This document shows, piece by piece, positions 17,757-27,354 of a stretch of 64,000 bases of DNA. A model generated the notes under the pieces. That model was not told where the DNA came from. It did not search any database and saw only the letters and a list, made by a program, of their open reading frames with translations. The stretch is from JBJSXJ01 sp044235425 (GTDB taxonomy: Bacteria > Planctomycetota > Planctomycetia > Pirellulales > Pirellulaceae). The stretch is from contig JBIIHW010000004.1 in NCBI GenBank assembly GCA_044235425.1, positions 171,185-235,184 of the forward strand. Direction: 5' to 3'. The position numbers and the translations under genes were made by a program. Every line of letters starts with the position of its first letter. Within the stretch, counting starts at the first letter, position 1.

Positions 17757-18788
17757 ATGAACTGCTCCCTTGTTTGCTTGACGCTGCTCCTGGCCGCTCC
17801 ACCAGTTGGTCCGGCGCCGGGGCTCACCAAGTATCAACAAACTCAGGCCCATATGGGCACCTCGTTCACGATCGTATTGTACGCGCCGGATGAGCCAACT
17901 GCCACCCGAGCATTCACGGCCGCGTTCGCTCGCATTCAAGCTTTAGACGAGAAATTGAGTGACTATCGCGAGGAGAGTGAGCTGAGTCGGCTGAGCGCCG
18001 CGGCGCCGACACCGCAGCCGGTTTCGTTAAGTGAAGATCTGTTCCGGGTGCTGAGCCGCGCTCAGGCGATCAGCGCGCAGAGTGACGGGGCTTTTGATGT
18101 TACGGTCGGTCAGCTGACACGGCTCTGGCGTCGTTCTCGGCGTCAGCGGGAACTACCGACCGCCGAGCGCCTCCAAGCGGCGCTGGATGCGACCGGCTAT
18201 CAGCATTTGGTCTTGGATCAGGATCGACGGACGGCACGACTTGAGCGTCCGAACATGCGTCTGGACTTGGGGGGGATCGGACAAGGTTTTGCGGCTGACG
18301 AGGCGCTGGCGACGCTACGCAAGCTGGGCGTGCCTCAAGCGCTGGTCAATGGCAGTGGCGACCTGGCCATTGGCGATCCACCGCCTGGCGAGAAGGGCTG
18401 GAAAGTGGCCATCGCTCCCCTGGAAAAAGATGCGTCGCCAAGCCACTTTTTGTCGCTTGCCAACAAGGGAATCTCGACGTCTGGCGATGCCTTTCAGTAT
18501 GTGGAAATCGACGGCCAGCGCTACTCCCATATCGTCCACCCAAAAACCGGACTCGGGCTCACTCGCCGCATGAGCGTGACCGTGATCGCTCGCGATGGCA
18601 CGTTGGCGGATGCCTGGGCGACGGCCTTCTGCGTGCTGGGACCGGAGCGAGCTTTGGCCATTTGCCGCCACGATCCCACGCTCGCGACGTTTTTTGTCCA
18701 GCAAGGCCAAGCGACGATCGAATCGGGCAACTGGCCCCGCACGCGTGAGCTGGCGTCGCCCGGGCCGGGGTCAAACGCCAAGGAATGA
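17757..18788 (+). CDS. apbE: FAD:protein FMN transferase (ApbE family)
   Basis: 343 residues from the ATG at 17757, just before a signal peptide (MNCSLVCLTLLLAAPPVGPA). Upstream in-frame starts overlap the divergent SUMF1-domain gene and give no export signal. ApbE transfers FMN from FAD to a Thr in partner flavoproteins and normally acts outside the cytoplasmic membrane. Family motifs are MGTSFTIVLYA, the NGSGDLAIG segment, LDLGGIGQGFAAD, ISTSGD, YSHIVHPKTG and the metal-site DAWATAFCVLG. The length is normal. No Rnf, Nqr or other obvious FMN-protein substrate is in the window. The C-terminus reads straight into a 23-bp tandem repeat zone. Confidence 0.92.
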   Translation: MNCSLVCLTLLLAAPPVGPAPGLTKYQQTQAHMGTSFTIVLYAPDEPTATRAFTAAFARIQALDEKLSDYREESELSRLSAAAPTPQPVSLSEDLFRVLSRAQAISAQSDGAFDVTVGQLTRLWRRSRRQRELPTAERLQAALDATGYQHLVLDQDRRTARLERPNMRLDLGGIGQGFAADEALATLRKLGVPQALVNGSGDLAIGDPPPGEKGWKVAIAPLEKDASPSHFLSLANKGISTSGDAFQYVEIDGQRYSHIVHPKTGLGLTRRMSVTVIARDGTLADAWATAFCVLGPERALAICRHDPTLATFFVQQGQATIESGNWPRTRELASPGPGSNAKE

Positions 18789-18829
18789 CGGCGGAGTCGA
18801 CATTGGCGGTGACGCACAAGGTCCTGAGC

Positions 18830-18937
18830 GGCGGAGCCGTTGGGGTCCGGAACGGCGGAGCTGTGGGGTCCGGAAGGGCGGAGCTGTGGGGTCCGGAAGG
18901 GCGGAGCTGTGGGGTCCGGAAGGGCGGAGCTGTGGCA
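18830..18937. repeat. Intergenic tandem array, 23-bp unit
   Basis: About 4.7 copies of a unit containing GCGGAGCTGTGGGGTCC. The first copy is degenerate and 24 bp long, the next three are identical, and the last is truncated. It lies between apbE and the 3' end of the DUF255 gene. The period is not a multiple of three, in contrast to arrays inside genes. Confidence 0.92.
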
Positions 18938-19053
18938 TTCGATAGCCAGGCGTGTAAACGCCCGGAAATCTCGCCCAATAAAACCTTGGGAATCGCGGAG
19001 CGATGGCATTGGCTCCACCTTGAAACGGTGATCTACGGAAATCCCGGAGCGTG

Positions 19054-21201
19054 CTATTTTTCGGGTTTGGGGAGGGCTGGTCGAGTGGCTGGTTTTTTGG
19101 GCTCGTCATCTAAATAGCTGGCGACGGCTAGGGCCAGTCGCGGCACGGCGGAGGGGGCCGTCATCCAGATCAGGGAAGCGGTCTCCATGGTGCGTCGAGC
19201 TCGTTCGCGATACTCCTCGCGCGGCAGCACGCGAGCGAGATAGACCAAGTTATTGGCGGCCACGGAATTCCCTGCTGGTTCAGCGCCGTCGGTGACATCC
19301 TTAGCGCGTGCTAACAGCGACTCGTGATCGTTCGAGGTGAAGAAGAACCCGCCCTGCTTGTCATCCCAGAACAGCTGAATCTGTCGAGCGGTCAGTTCGT
19401 CGGCGGCTTGCAACCACGCACGCTCGCCTGTCGCTTGATGCAGCGCGATCAGGCCATCGACGAGAAACGCATAGTCATCCAGGTAAGCGTTGAGCTTCGC
19501 TTGGCCGGCACCAAAAGTTCGTTGCAAGCGGCCATCGGGAGTGCGTAGTTTATCGAGCACGAACTGGGCAGCTTGGCGTGCGGCAGTCAGATATCGCTCC
19601 TCCTTCAGCACTCGTCCCGCATCCGCGAGCCCGCGAATCATGAGGCCATTCCAGCTGGTCAGGATTTTGGTATCGGTGAGTGGACGAGGTCGTTTGTTTC
19701 GCTCCGCCAGCAGTTTGCTGCGAATGGGAGCCAATTCACGTTCGAGTGCTGTTTCACCGAGGGAACTGGCGCGTGCATGATCGGCGAGGGACTGTTCGAG
19801 CTGGGGGACGTAGTATTCGTCTTCGAAATTTGGCGGCCCCGACAGTCCGTAGATGGCGGCGAACCGCTGCCATTCAGCGGGGCTGAGGAGTTCGGTGAGC
19901 AGCTTTTTTTCCCAGCGATAGAATTTACCTTCGTCGCCTTCCGATTCGGCATCGAGTGCTGAGTAGAAACCGCCTTGTGGGTCACGGAGTTCGCGGATCA
20001 CGAAATCGAGCGTTTCACGCACGACGCGCGCGTAATCCTCTCGCTTCGTGAGCTCGTACGCGGCGGCATAGACTGATGCCAGCTGACCATTGTCGTAGAG
20101 CATTTTTTCAAAATGTGGGATGCGCCAGAAGCGATCCACACTATAGCGATGAAACCCGCCGCCCAGATGGTCGCGAATACCGCCCCAAGCCATTCGGTCG
20201 AGCGTTAGCAGCAGGGCGGTTTGGAGTTGATCGCGCGTTTCTGCGTCATCGACTTGGCGCCGCAAACGGTCGATGAGAAAGAGCAGATTCGATGGTTCCG
20301 GAAACTTGGGGCGATCGGGATTCCCTTCATTGAAACTGAAGCCGCCGTAGCGGTTGTCGTGCATCTCCCAGAGTCCCTTGCGCACGCCTGCGAGCAAGTC
20401 GCTGTTGATGGCGGCCAGAGCGGGCGGCCGAGCTTGTTCGAGTTCCAGTTTCGTGTATTTGGAGATGGTACGAGCGTCCTCGCGAATCTTGTCCGCATTG
20501 TCACTCCAGACTTCCCCGATGCGCCGCACCATCGTCAGGAAGCCGACATTTGCGCCGCGATCACCATCGCGAGCAGGAAAATAGGTGCCGCCAAAAAAGG
20601 GTTCAGCGTCGGGCGTCAAGAACATTGAGAGCGGCCAACCGCCACCACGTCCACTGCGCGACAAACGATGGAAGACCTGGAGCGACGTCATGTAGACGGT
20701 ATCGACATCGGGGCGCTCTTCACGATCCACCTTGATACAGATGAAATTCTTATTGAGCACTGCGGCGATTTCGTCATCGAGGAACGATTCGCGTTCCATG
20801 ACGTGACACCAGTGGCAACTGGAATAGCCAATCGACAGGAAAATCAGTTTGTTCTCGCGTTTGGCTTTGGCGAGCGCTTCTTCGCCCCAGGGGTACCAGT
20901 CCACGGGATTATGAGCGTGCAGGAGGAGATAGGGGCTGGTCTCGCGGGCCAGCCGGTTGGCACGCGGTTTGTCGCGCGGTTTGTCGCGCGGTTTGTCGCG
21001 CGGCGTGGTGGCCGGTGCAGCTGGTTGATCAGCCGGTTTCTTCTGAGCGTTGTTTTTTTCGGGGTTGTTTTTTTCTGCGGGCTGGCGAGTGGCGGGCTGG
21101 GGAGCGGGATCGGCAGCGGCGGGAGAGCTGAGGGCGTTCCACAAGCTAGCGGCGATCACGACGAGGAGCGTAGAGTGGCGCGCAGTACCGAGCATGTTCA
21201 A
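19054..21201 (-). CDS. Exported DUF255 thioredoxin-like / six-hairpin protein (YyaL/SSP411 family)
   Basis: 715 residues. A signal peptide (LLVVIAASLWNALSSPAAA) is followed by a low-complexity Pro/Lys/Asn linker containing RDKPRDKPRDKPR, encoded by three 12-bp repeats at about 20961-21003. The DUF255 domain then starts with SPYLLLHAHNPVDWYPWGEE and contains the active-site-like YSSCHWCHVMERESF and a RPDVDTVYM segment. The C-terminal ~450 residues fit the alpha/alpha six-hairpin (glycosidase-like) domain of the family (ILTSWNGLMIRGLADA). The family is well defined but its reaction is not settled. The gene lies 21 bases after the FHA gene and belongs to a three-gene minus-strand cluster. Confidence 0.88.
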   Translation of the reverse strand: MNMLGTARHSTLLVVIAASLWNALSSPAAADPAPQPATRQPAEKNNPEKNNAQKKPADQPAAPATTPRDKPRDKPRDKPRANRLARETSPYLLLHAHNPVDWYPWGEEALAKAKRENKLIFLSIGYSSCHWCHVMERESFLDDEIAAVLNKNFICIKVDREERPDVDTVYMTSLQVFHRLSRSGRGGGWPLSMFLTPDAEPFFGGTYFPARDGDRGANVGFLTMVRRIGEVWSDNADKIREDARTISKYTKLELEQARPPALAAINSDLLAGVRKGLWEMHDNRYGGFSFNEGNPDRPKFPEPSNLLFLIDRLRRQVDDAETRDQLQTALLLTLDRMAWGGIRDHLGGGFHRYSVDRFWRIPHFEKMLYDNGQLASVYAAAYELTKREDYARVVRETLDFVIRELRDPQGGFYSALDAESEGDEGKFYRWEKKLLTELLSPAEWQRFAAIYGLSGPPNFEDEYYVPQLEQSLADHARASSLGETALERELAPIRSKLLAERNKRPRPLTDTKILTSWNGLMIRGLADAGRVLKEERYLTAARQAAQFVLDKLRTPDGRLQRTFGAGQAKLNAYLDDYAFLVDGLIALHQATGERAWLQAADELTARQIQLFWDDKQGGFFFTSNDHESLLARAKDVTDGAEPAGNSVAANNLVYLARVLPREEYRERARRTMETASLIWMTAPSAVPRLALAVASYLDDEPKKPATRPALPKPEK

Positions 21202-21222
21202 GACCGCCGTTTCTGGGTGGGT

Positions 21223-21933
21223 TTAGGGTTTATTGCGCAGCGAGCGTAGAAAGTCGGCTAGTTCTGCTTCCGTCGTCGTGCCGTTGATGGGCGCCGGTTC
21301 GGGTGTGGGAGCTGGCGCAGGCTGTGGGGGCACTGCCGCCGCAGGCGCCGGCTGCGCGGGCGCCAGTGGATGAACGGGCAGGGCGGAGGCGGGCAGGGCG
21401 GAGGCGGGCAGGGCGGAGGCGGGCAGCGCGGAGGCGGGCAGGGCCGTCACGGGTAACGGCAGCGCCATCGGAATGGGCCCGCGTGGCAGACCCGCAGGGG
21501 ACATGGCACTCGCAGGTAGCGCAGTTGCAATCGGGGCAGTTGCAATCGGGGCAGTTGCAATCGGGGCAGTTGCAATCGGGGCGGGCGCGGTTGGGCGGGG
21601 CGCTGGATTCGGCAGTAGATCGGCTGGAGCGGGTACTACTTCAGCCGCCTCCACTTCCACTCGAAACGTAATTGGCCCGACGATCAACATGCTCCCTGCA
21701 ATCAGCGGCGCGCAGGTGATTTTCTGGCCATCGACAAAGGTGCCATTGAGTGCGCTCAGGTCTCGCACATACAGCCGCCCCGACTCTTCGAACAGTTCAC
21801 AGTGAGCTCGGCTGACGAGTGGATGCGGCAGCTGCACGGAGCATTCGCGACCGCGGCCGATGACCGCTGGTAAGCGCGGTCGCACTTCTTGATTTTTGGT
21901 GGTTCCGCCGACCACAACTAATTTGACTTTCAT
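21223..21933 (-). CDS. FHA-domain protein with repetitive Ala/Pro tail
   Basis: 236 residues from the ATG at 21933; a GTG three codons upstream is in frame, but AGGA is better spaced for the ATG. An N-terminal forkhead-associated domain (about 1-85) is recognised by GRGRECSVQLPHPLVSRAHC and DLSALNGTFVDGQ, and would bind phosphothreonine peptides. The rest is low complexity with two in-frame 15-bp arrays: PIATA repeats (21520-21579) and ALPAS repeats (21376-21435). It ends with a short helix (AELADFLRSLRNK). It starts 12 bases after the upstream membrane-protein gene ends. A partner kinase is not adjacent; the kinase at 7149-12821 is the only one in the window. Confidence 0.87.
   Translation of the reverse strand: MKVKLVVVGGTTKNQEVRPRLPAVIGRGRECSVQLPHPLVSRAHCELFEESGRLYVRDLSALNGTFVDGQKITCAPLIAGSMLIVGPITFRVEVEAAEVVPAPADLLPNPAPRPTAPAPIATAPIATAPIATAPIATALPASAMSPAGLPRGPIPMALPLPVTALPASALPASALPASALPASALPVHPLAPAQPAPAAAVPPQPAPAPTPEPAPINGTTTEAELADFLRSLRNKP
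21376..21435. repeat. 15-bp in-frame tandem array in the FHA gene (ALPAS)
   Basis: Four copies of GGGCAGGGCGGAGGC, the last with one change, plus a partial fifth. On the coding strand they encode an Ala-Leu-Pro-Ala-Ser repeat. Confidence 0.95.
21520..21579. repeat. 15-bp in-frame tandem array in the FHA gene (PIATA)
   Basis: Four identical copies of GCAGTTGCAATCGGG, encoding a Pro-Ile-Ala-Thr-Ala repeat on the coding strand. It is a separate array from the ALPAS one in the same gene. Confidence 0.95.
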
Positions 21934-21945
21934 AGTGCCCACATC

Positions 21946-22548
21946 CTATTCCGATCGGCACTCATTCTCAACGCTTTCCGCAGCGTTTTTCTCACGACTG
22001 GCGGCGGGATGGTTTTCGCCGGGGCGAGCGGATTGACGCAGCCAGCGGCTGGCCTCTCGCAACCGATCCGCCTCGTCAAACCGCTCTTCATCCTCCAGTG
22101 CCGCCGCCACCTCTTCCAAACTCCGTGCGGCAGTTCGCAGGGCCTGAGCCGCCGACGTTTCCTTGATCTTGGGCCGCTCTTGCGGCGGCATCACCGCGAG
22201 CTCGGAGGTACCAGCTGGCCCGGTACGTTCTTGCCAGTCGGCATGGGCGACCGAGTCCGGTCGACTGGCGGTCAGGGGTGGCAAATCTCCCGGCACCACC
22301 GGCCCCAAAGCCGCTCGCACACGCGCAATTTCATCCGCCATGGCGGGCGGCGCAGGCGACTCGGGTGGTGCGGCCGAGTTCATTGCAGCAGCAGTGGGGT
22401 CTACGGCCAGGGTTGCTGCCGGCTCAGAATCCGGCAAAGCAGTCGCCGGTGCCACCGTCGTCTCTCGCGGCGCTTGCTTCCAAGACAGTGCGAAGAAACA
22501 GACGGGGACGAGTACCAGAAGCAGCCATCCACCTAGTCGTCGAGTCAT
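21946..22548 (-). CDS. Single-pass membrane protein of unknown function
   Basis: 200 residues from the ATG at 22548, fixed by a near-perfect AAGGAGGT 5 bases upstream; the frame is open further upstream but without a ribosome site. A membrane anchor sits at the N-terminus (WLLLVLVPVCFFALSW), then a Pro/Ala-rich disordered stretch, then a helical segment with heptad character (AAQALRTAARSLEEVAAALE, then DEERFDEADRLREASRWLRQ). No family was recognised. It heads the cluster with the FHA and DUF255 genes, so an envelope role is plausible. Confidence 0.75.
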   Translation of the reverse strand: MTRRLGGWLLLVLVPVCFFALSWKQAPRETTVAPATALPDSEPAATLAVDPTAAAMNSAAPPESPAPPAMADEIARVRAALGPVVPGDLPPLTASRPDSVAHADWQERTGPAGTSELAVMPPQERPKIKETSAAQALRTAARSLEEVAAALEDEERFDEADRLREASRWLRQSARPGENHPAASREKNAAESVENECRSE

Positions 22549-22687
22549 ACGGACCTCCTTGTGTTGCGAAGACTCCTGCGTCGGCATCATATCGGAAATC
22601 GTCGGTTCGATCCAAGGTCTTGCGGCGGGGGACTGGGCGTGGGAGGGCATTTGACAGTGAGCTTCCTATCACGTAACACTCTGCACC

Positions 22688-24877
22688 ATGAAATACTCAC
22701 AGAACCAATCGATTTGGAAACTCCTTGTGGCTAGTTTACTGGCGGGTGGATTGGGGCAATCAGGCTGGGGCGAGCAACCGTTACGCGCGCCGGTTCAGCC
22801 GGTGGTTGATGACTACCATGGCCGGCGGATTACCGATCCTTATCGGTACATGGAAGATTTTCAGCAGCCAGCGGTGCAGCAGTGGGTTCAAGCGCAAGCG
22901 ACGTTCGCTCAGCAGCAGCTGGAGAAACTGCCCGGTCGCGGGGAACTTTTAGCGCGCATCAAACAATTGGATGCTGGCACTCCCTACACCATCTCCAATA
23001 TCACTCGGTTACCCAGCGGCGATCTGTTCTATTTCAAGCAGGCGGCGGGCGAAAACGTCGCCAAAATCTATGTGCGGGATGCGAAGACGGGAACCGAGCA
23101 GCGTTTGATTGACCCAGATACGTTCAAAAAGACCAACTCGGCGGCTCACGTTTCACTGGCTTTTTATCAAGTTTCTCCCGATGGCCAGCGACTGCTCTTT
23201 GGGTTTGCCGAATCGGGTTCCGAGCAGACTTCGATTCAGGTTTTTGATCGAGGGACGGGGCGGATTCTGCCGGACACGATTGATCGCATCGAGGCGGAAT
23301 ATGCGCTGCCGGATTGGTTGCCGGATGGTGCATCGTTTGTCTACAGTCGTCGGCGCGCGGTTGCTGCGGGCGCTCCAGCCGCCGACGGCTACAAGTTCAC
23401 TCAAGCATTTCGGCATACGCTTGGGGCCGACGTCGAGAAAACCGAGCCCGTGTTCGCTCAGGGTGCTTCGGGGTCCCCGCCGATGGCCGAGATGGATTTT
23501 CCGGCGGTGATCGTACCCACGGACTCGCGCTGGGTGATTGGGCAAGTTCGCCATGGCGATGAAACGGATCTCACTCTGTATGTTGCCGATCGAGCGGCCC
23601 TGGGCACTTCTGGGATTACGTGGAGGAAGGTGTGTGACCGGAGCGATCAGGTGACGAGTTTTGCGGTGCGTGGCGACGACATTTATCTCCTCACCGCTCA
23701 GCGCGCGCCGCGTTTTCAAATCCTCCGTATCACGCTCACTCAGCCGAATCTCGCGACAGCCGCCGTGATTGTGCCGCCTGGCAAGTATGTTGTGAATTCA
23801 GTGGCTGTAGCCCGCGATGCACTCTACGTGGGCATCCTGGATGGGGTGCCGAATCGAATTCTGCGAGTACCTTTTGAGGCTGGCGCGAAACCGCAAGCGG
23901 TGAAGTTGCCGGACGAAGAGCCGTCGGGCACGTTAGTGGCTGTCAGTGCGGATGTCTCAGGAGCGTTCATCAGCACTCGATCTTGGACGCGTGCCGAGCG
24001 GCTTTATCAATTCGATCCGCAAACGGGTGGGCTGAGGGACACGCAGCTGCTGCCGCGTGGCGAATGGGATGCTCCCGATTTTATTCAGTCTGCGGACGTT
24101 CTGGTGACCAGCCATGATGGAGTGCAAGTGCCGCTATCGATCATTCATCGCCGCGATCTGCAGCGCGATGGCTCGAATCCCACTCTGCTGTCGGGTTATG
24201 GCGCTTACGGTTTTACCGCCACGATGCGTTTTCATCCAACGGACTTAGCCTGGCTGGAACGCGGTGGGATTCTGGCGATTGCTCATGTGCGCGGCGGTGG
24301 AGCGTTTGGAAAAGAGTGGCATCACGCGGGACGTAAACAGACCAAACCGAACACTTGGAAAGACTTTCTGGCTTGTGCCGAGTACTTAGTGAAGGAACGT
24401 TATACGAGTCCGGGGAAATTAACGGGGGCTGGTGGGAGCGCGGGGGGAATTCTGATTGGTCGAGCGATCACGGAGCGTCCCGATCTGTTCGCCGCCGCTC
24501 ATATTTCGGTCGGCTGTACCGACATGCTGCGGTTTGAAACCACGATGAACGGGCCGCCCAATATCCCCGAATTTGGTACGACGACGAAGCCGGACGAATT
24601 TCGCAGTTTGCTGGCGATGAGTACGTTGCATCAGATTCGCGACGGAGTGCATTATCCGGCGGTGATCCTGACGCATGGCATCAACGATCCGCGTGTGGAA
24701 CCGTGGTTGTCGGCCAAGACGACGGCGCGGTTGCAAGCTGCGACTGGCAGTGGCAAGCCGGTGCTGTTTCGAGTGGACTACCAAGCCGGTCATGGGATCG
24801 GTTCCACGAAAGCGCAGCGTCATCAGGAGCGCGCGGATGTCTGGTCATTCCTGCTGCACGCTTGCTCGCAACCTTGA
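22688..24877 (+). CDS. Prolyl oligopeptidase family serine peptidase (S9)
   Basis: 729 residues, a normal length for the family. A signal peptide-like N-terminus (LLVASLLAGGLGQSGWG) suggests export. The N-terminal motif DPYRYMED is followed by a beta-propeller (about 75-430) and the alpha/beta-hydrolase domain. The catalytic triad is visible: Ser in GAGGSAGG (about 582), Asp in GINDPRVEPW (about 666), His in YQAGHGIGS (about 702). It cleaves after proline in short peptides. It is divergent from the membrane/FHA cluster with a short intergenic space and no strong ribosome site. Confidence 0.93.
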   Translation: MKYSQNQSIWKLLVASLLAGGLGQSGWGEQPLRAPVQPVVDDYHGRRITDPYRYMEDFQQPAVQQWVQAQATFAQQQLEKLPGRGELLARIKQLDAGTPYTISNITRLPSGDLFYFKQAAGENVAKIYVRDAKTGTEQRLIDPDTFKKTNSAAHVSLAFYQVSPDGQRLLFGFAESGSEQTSIQVFDRGTGRILPDTIDRIEAEYALPDWLPDGASFVYSRRRAVAAGAPAADGYKFTQAFRHTLGADVEKTEPVFAQGASGSPPMAEMDFPAVIVPTDSRWVIGQVRHGDETDLTLYVADRAALGTSGITWRKVCDRSDQVTSFAVRGDDIYLLTAQRAPRFQILRITLTQPNLATAAVIVPPGKYVVNSVAVARDALYVGILDGVPNRILRVPFEAGAKPQAVKLPDEEPSGTLVAVSADVSGAFISTRSWTRAERLYQFDPQTGGLRDTQLLPRGEWDAPDFIQSADVLVTSHDGVQVPLSIIHRRDLQRDGSNPTLLSGYGAYGFTATMRFHPTDLAWLERGGILAIAHVRGGGAFGKEWHHAGRKQTKPNTWKDFLACAEYLVKERYTSPGKLTGAGGSAGGILIGRAITERPDLFAAAHISVGCTDMLRFETTMNGPPNIPEFGTTTKPDEFRSLLAMSTLHQIRDGVHYPAVILTHGINDPRVEPWLSAKTTARLQAATGSGKPVLFRVDYQAGHGIGSTKAQRHQERADVWSFLLHACSQP

Positions 24878-25025
24878 TTTCCACGATTCCCAGCGGAATT
24901 TTTTTCACCGTATCCTGCGGGAGGTCCGCGATCCCCTACCGGAATTCTTGACGTCCCCAGCGGAATCCTTGACGTTGTCGGTGGATCTCTTGAATCGCAT
25001 CGGTCGCATTCATTAATATGCGCTG

Positions 25026-27344
25026 ATGGAAAATTCCCGCCCACTCCTTCCCACCTGTCTGCCCATGATCCGCTTAGCAACATCACGTCTGTCTGCCGTC
25101 GCGCGGAGTTCGAGCCGAGATAGTCAGCGTGGTTGGCGATCTAGGGGAACGGATTGGCGGCTGCTTTGGCTGGTCGGACTTCTGCTGTTTCCCCTGCCTA
25201 GCGCGTGCGGACAAGCGGCAACGGCATCGGCATCGGCATCGGCAGCGGCAACGGCAGCGCGGCCGCTGCACTTTGAAAATGACATCGTGCCGATTCTCAA
25301 CAAGTTCGGCTGTAACACGTCGGGTTGTCATGGCAAGGCGGAGGGGCAAAACGGATTCAAACTATCGGTATTCGGATCGGATCCAGAAGCGGACTACCGG
25401 GCGCTGACGATGGAGGGTCGCGGACGGCGGGTGTTTCCGGCGGCTCCGGAGCAAAGCTTGTTGCTGCGCAAGATGAGTGGTGCGGCACCGCATGGTGGTG
25501 GGGTGCGGATTGAAGCGGAGCGAAGCGAGTATGGGGTGCTGCGGGATTGGATTCGAGCGGGAATGCCGTTTGGCTCGCCCACCGATCCGCGAGTGGTGTC
25601 GATTCGCATCACGCCGCGCGAGCAGACGTTGGCTCGTGGCCAGACGGTGCCGCTGCGGGTAACCGCGAGCTGGAGTGATGGGCGCGAGACGGATGTTACG
25701 GCGACGGCCAACTTTCAATCGAATCAAGAATCGGTCGCACGAGTGGATGCGGTGGGTACTGTGACGGCCGCTGAACTGCCGGGGTCGGCGGCGATCATGG
25801 CGAGCTATTTAGGTCATGTCGATCTTTTTCAAGCGTTTGTCCCTCGCCCGGAACCGTTAGCGGCGGGTGGGGAGTTGCCGCAGTTCAACTTCATCGATCG
25901 TTTGGTTGACGAGCGGTTACGACGACTGCGGATTGCTTCGTCGCCGCTGGCGAGTGACGCGGAGTTCCTCCGCCGCGTGTATTTGGATTTTCTGGGCACG
26001 TTACCGACGGCGGATGAAGCACGCCGATTCCTCAGTGATCCGCGTGGTGATCGTCGTCAGCAGCTGATCGATCAGCTGCTGGAGCGGCCGGAGGTGGCAG
26101 ACTACTGGGCGCTGAAATGGGCCGATTTATTACGAGTGGATCGCGAAGCACTGGGTCATAAAGGCTCGTACGAAATGTACCGCTGGATTCGCCAGAGTCT
26201 GGCCGAGCGTAAACCGTTGGATCAGTTCACACGTGAAATCTTGCTCGCCGAAGGTCCGCTGGCGGAGGCGCCGCAGGGGCAGCTTTTCCGTGCCGTTACC
26301 CAGCCGGGAGAAGCGGCTGCGACGGTGTCGCAGGTTTTTCTGGGAGTGCGCATTGCGTGTGCTCAGTGTCATCATCATCCGTATGACCGCTGGAGCCAGG
26401 AAGATTACCTGGGGATGACTGGCTTTTTTGCGCAGTTACAGCGCAAGCCATCTCCTTGGGGTGAAACCCTGATAGCGGAGGGAAATCCGGCGACTCATCA
26501 TCCACGCACGAATCAAGTCGTGCCGCCCCATGCCCTGGGTGTCGCAGCGGCGGCGGAGCCCCTGGCGGGAGATCGTCGAGTGGTGCTGGCCAAGTGGCTG
26601 ACGGCGGCTGACAATCCGTGGTTTGCGCGCAATTTATCAAATCGAATCTGGGCTCAGCTGATGGGACGTGGGCTTGTGGAGCCGGTGGACGATTTCCGCG
26701 AAACCAACCCACCGAGCAATCCCGAGTTACTCGATGCCCTCGCACAGCACCTCGTGAGTAATCGCTTTGACTTCCGCGCACTCTTGCGTGTGATTGCCCA
26801 ATCGCGCGTCTATCAGCAATCGACGAAAACTAACTCCACCAACGCGGACGACGAGCAGAATTATTCCCGTGCGCTGCTCAAACGACTCGACGCCGAAGTG
26901 CTGCTCGATGCCGTCTCCCAAACCACGGGGGTCCCGGAGAAATTTGAAGGAGTGGCAGCGGGTGCGCGGGCGATACAACTGTGGGACAGTCGAGTCGACC
27001 ATTACTTTTTGTCGCTGTTTGGTCGACCGGTGCGGAAGACGGCATGTGAATGCGAGCGCAATGTGGCGCCGAGCGTGGCGCAGGTCTTGCATTTACTGAA
27101 TTCGGATCGCGTGCATGGCAAGTTGAGTCATGATGCGGGGCGCGTGGCTCGATTGGTGCGACAATACACGGATGATGAACCGTTGGTGGAAGAACTTTAT
27201 TTGACGTTTTTCAGCCGTCTGCCGCGAAGCGACGAGCGTCAGGCGGCGCGCGACTACCTGCAGGGTGCTGCCGATCGACGGCAAGCTGCCGAGGATTTGG
27301 CCTGGAGTTTATTGAATTCGCTGGAATTCATTTTCAACCATTAA
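25026..27344 (+). CDS. DUF1549/DUF1553 (planctomycete PSD1) protein with haem-like motifs
   Basis: 772 residues, with the exact start uncertain among several in-frame codons (25026 or 25065). An export signal (LLWLVGLLLFPLPSACG) is followed by an Ala/Ser run from a GGCATC-type repeat (about 25215-25258). Then come a cytochrome-c-like segment (FGCNTSGCHG), an Ig-like Big_2 domain (TPREQTLARGQTVPLRVTAS), DUF1549 (FIDRLVDERLRRLR onward, about 285-480, with CAQCHHHPYDRW) and DUF1553 (WFARNLSNRIWAQLMGRGLV onward). These proteins are hallmark, numerous and functionally obscure in planctomycetes. This copy is shorter than the usual ~1000 residues. It leads the DUF1501 and PPC genes in an operon. Confidence 0.9.
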   Translation: MENSRPLLPTCLPMIRLATSRLSAVARSSSRDSQRGWRSRGTDWRLLWLVGLLLFPLPSACGQAATASASASAAATAARPLHFENDIVPILNKFGCNTSGCHGKAEGQNGFKLSVFGSDPEADYRALTMEGRGRRVFPAAPEQSLLLRKMSGAAPHGGGVRIEAERSEYGVLRDWIRAGMPFGSPTDPRVVSIRITPREQTLARGQTVPLRVTASWSDGRETDVTATANFQSNQESVARVDAVGTVTAAELPGSAAIMASYLGHVDLFQAFVPRPEPLAAGGELPQFNFIDRLVDERLRRLRIASSPLASDAEFLRRVYLDFLGTLPTADEARRFLSDPRGDRRQQLIDQLLERPEVADYWALKWADLLRVDREALGHKGSYEMYRWIRQSLAERKPLDQFTREILLAEGPLAEAPQGQLFRAVTQPGEAAATVSQVFLGVRIACAQCHHHPYDRWSQEDYLGMTGFFAQLQRKPSPWGETLIAEGNPATHHPRTNQVVPPHALGVAAAAEPLAGDRRVVLAKWLTAADNPWFARNLSNRIWAQLMGRGLVEPVDDFRETNPPSNPELLDALAQHLVSNRFDFRALLRVIAQSRVYQQSTKTNSTNADDEQNYSRALLKRLDAEVLLDAVSQTTGVPEKFEGVAAGARAIQLWDSRVDHYFLSLFGRPVRKTACECERNVAPSVAQVLHLLNSDRVHGKLSHDAGRVARLVRQYTDDEPLVEELYLTFFSRLPRSDERQAARDYLQGAADRRQAAEDLAWSLLNSLEFIFNH

Positions 27345-27354
27345 GGGTTTCTGC

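Noticed and set aside
18521..19109. Several overlapping open frames across the 23-bp array on both strands
   Set aside because: They exist only because the repeat lacks stops; translations are repeat-driven (for example TAPPFRTPQLRPSG) with no start signals.
23153..23719. 188-codon minus-strand open frame in the prolyl oligopeptidase gene
   Set aside because: Antisense shadow of a clearly conserved enzyme.
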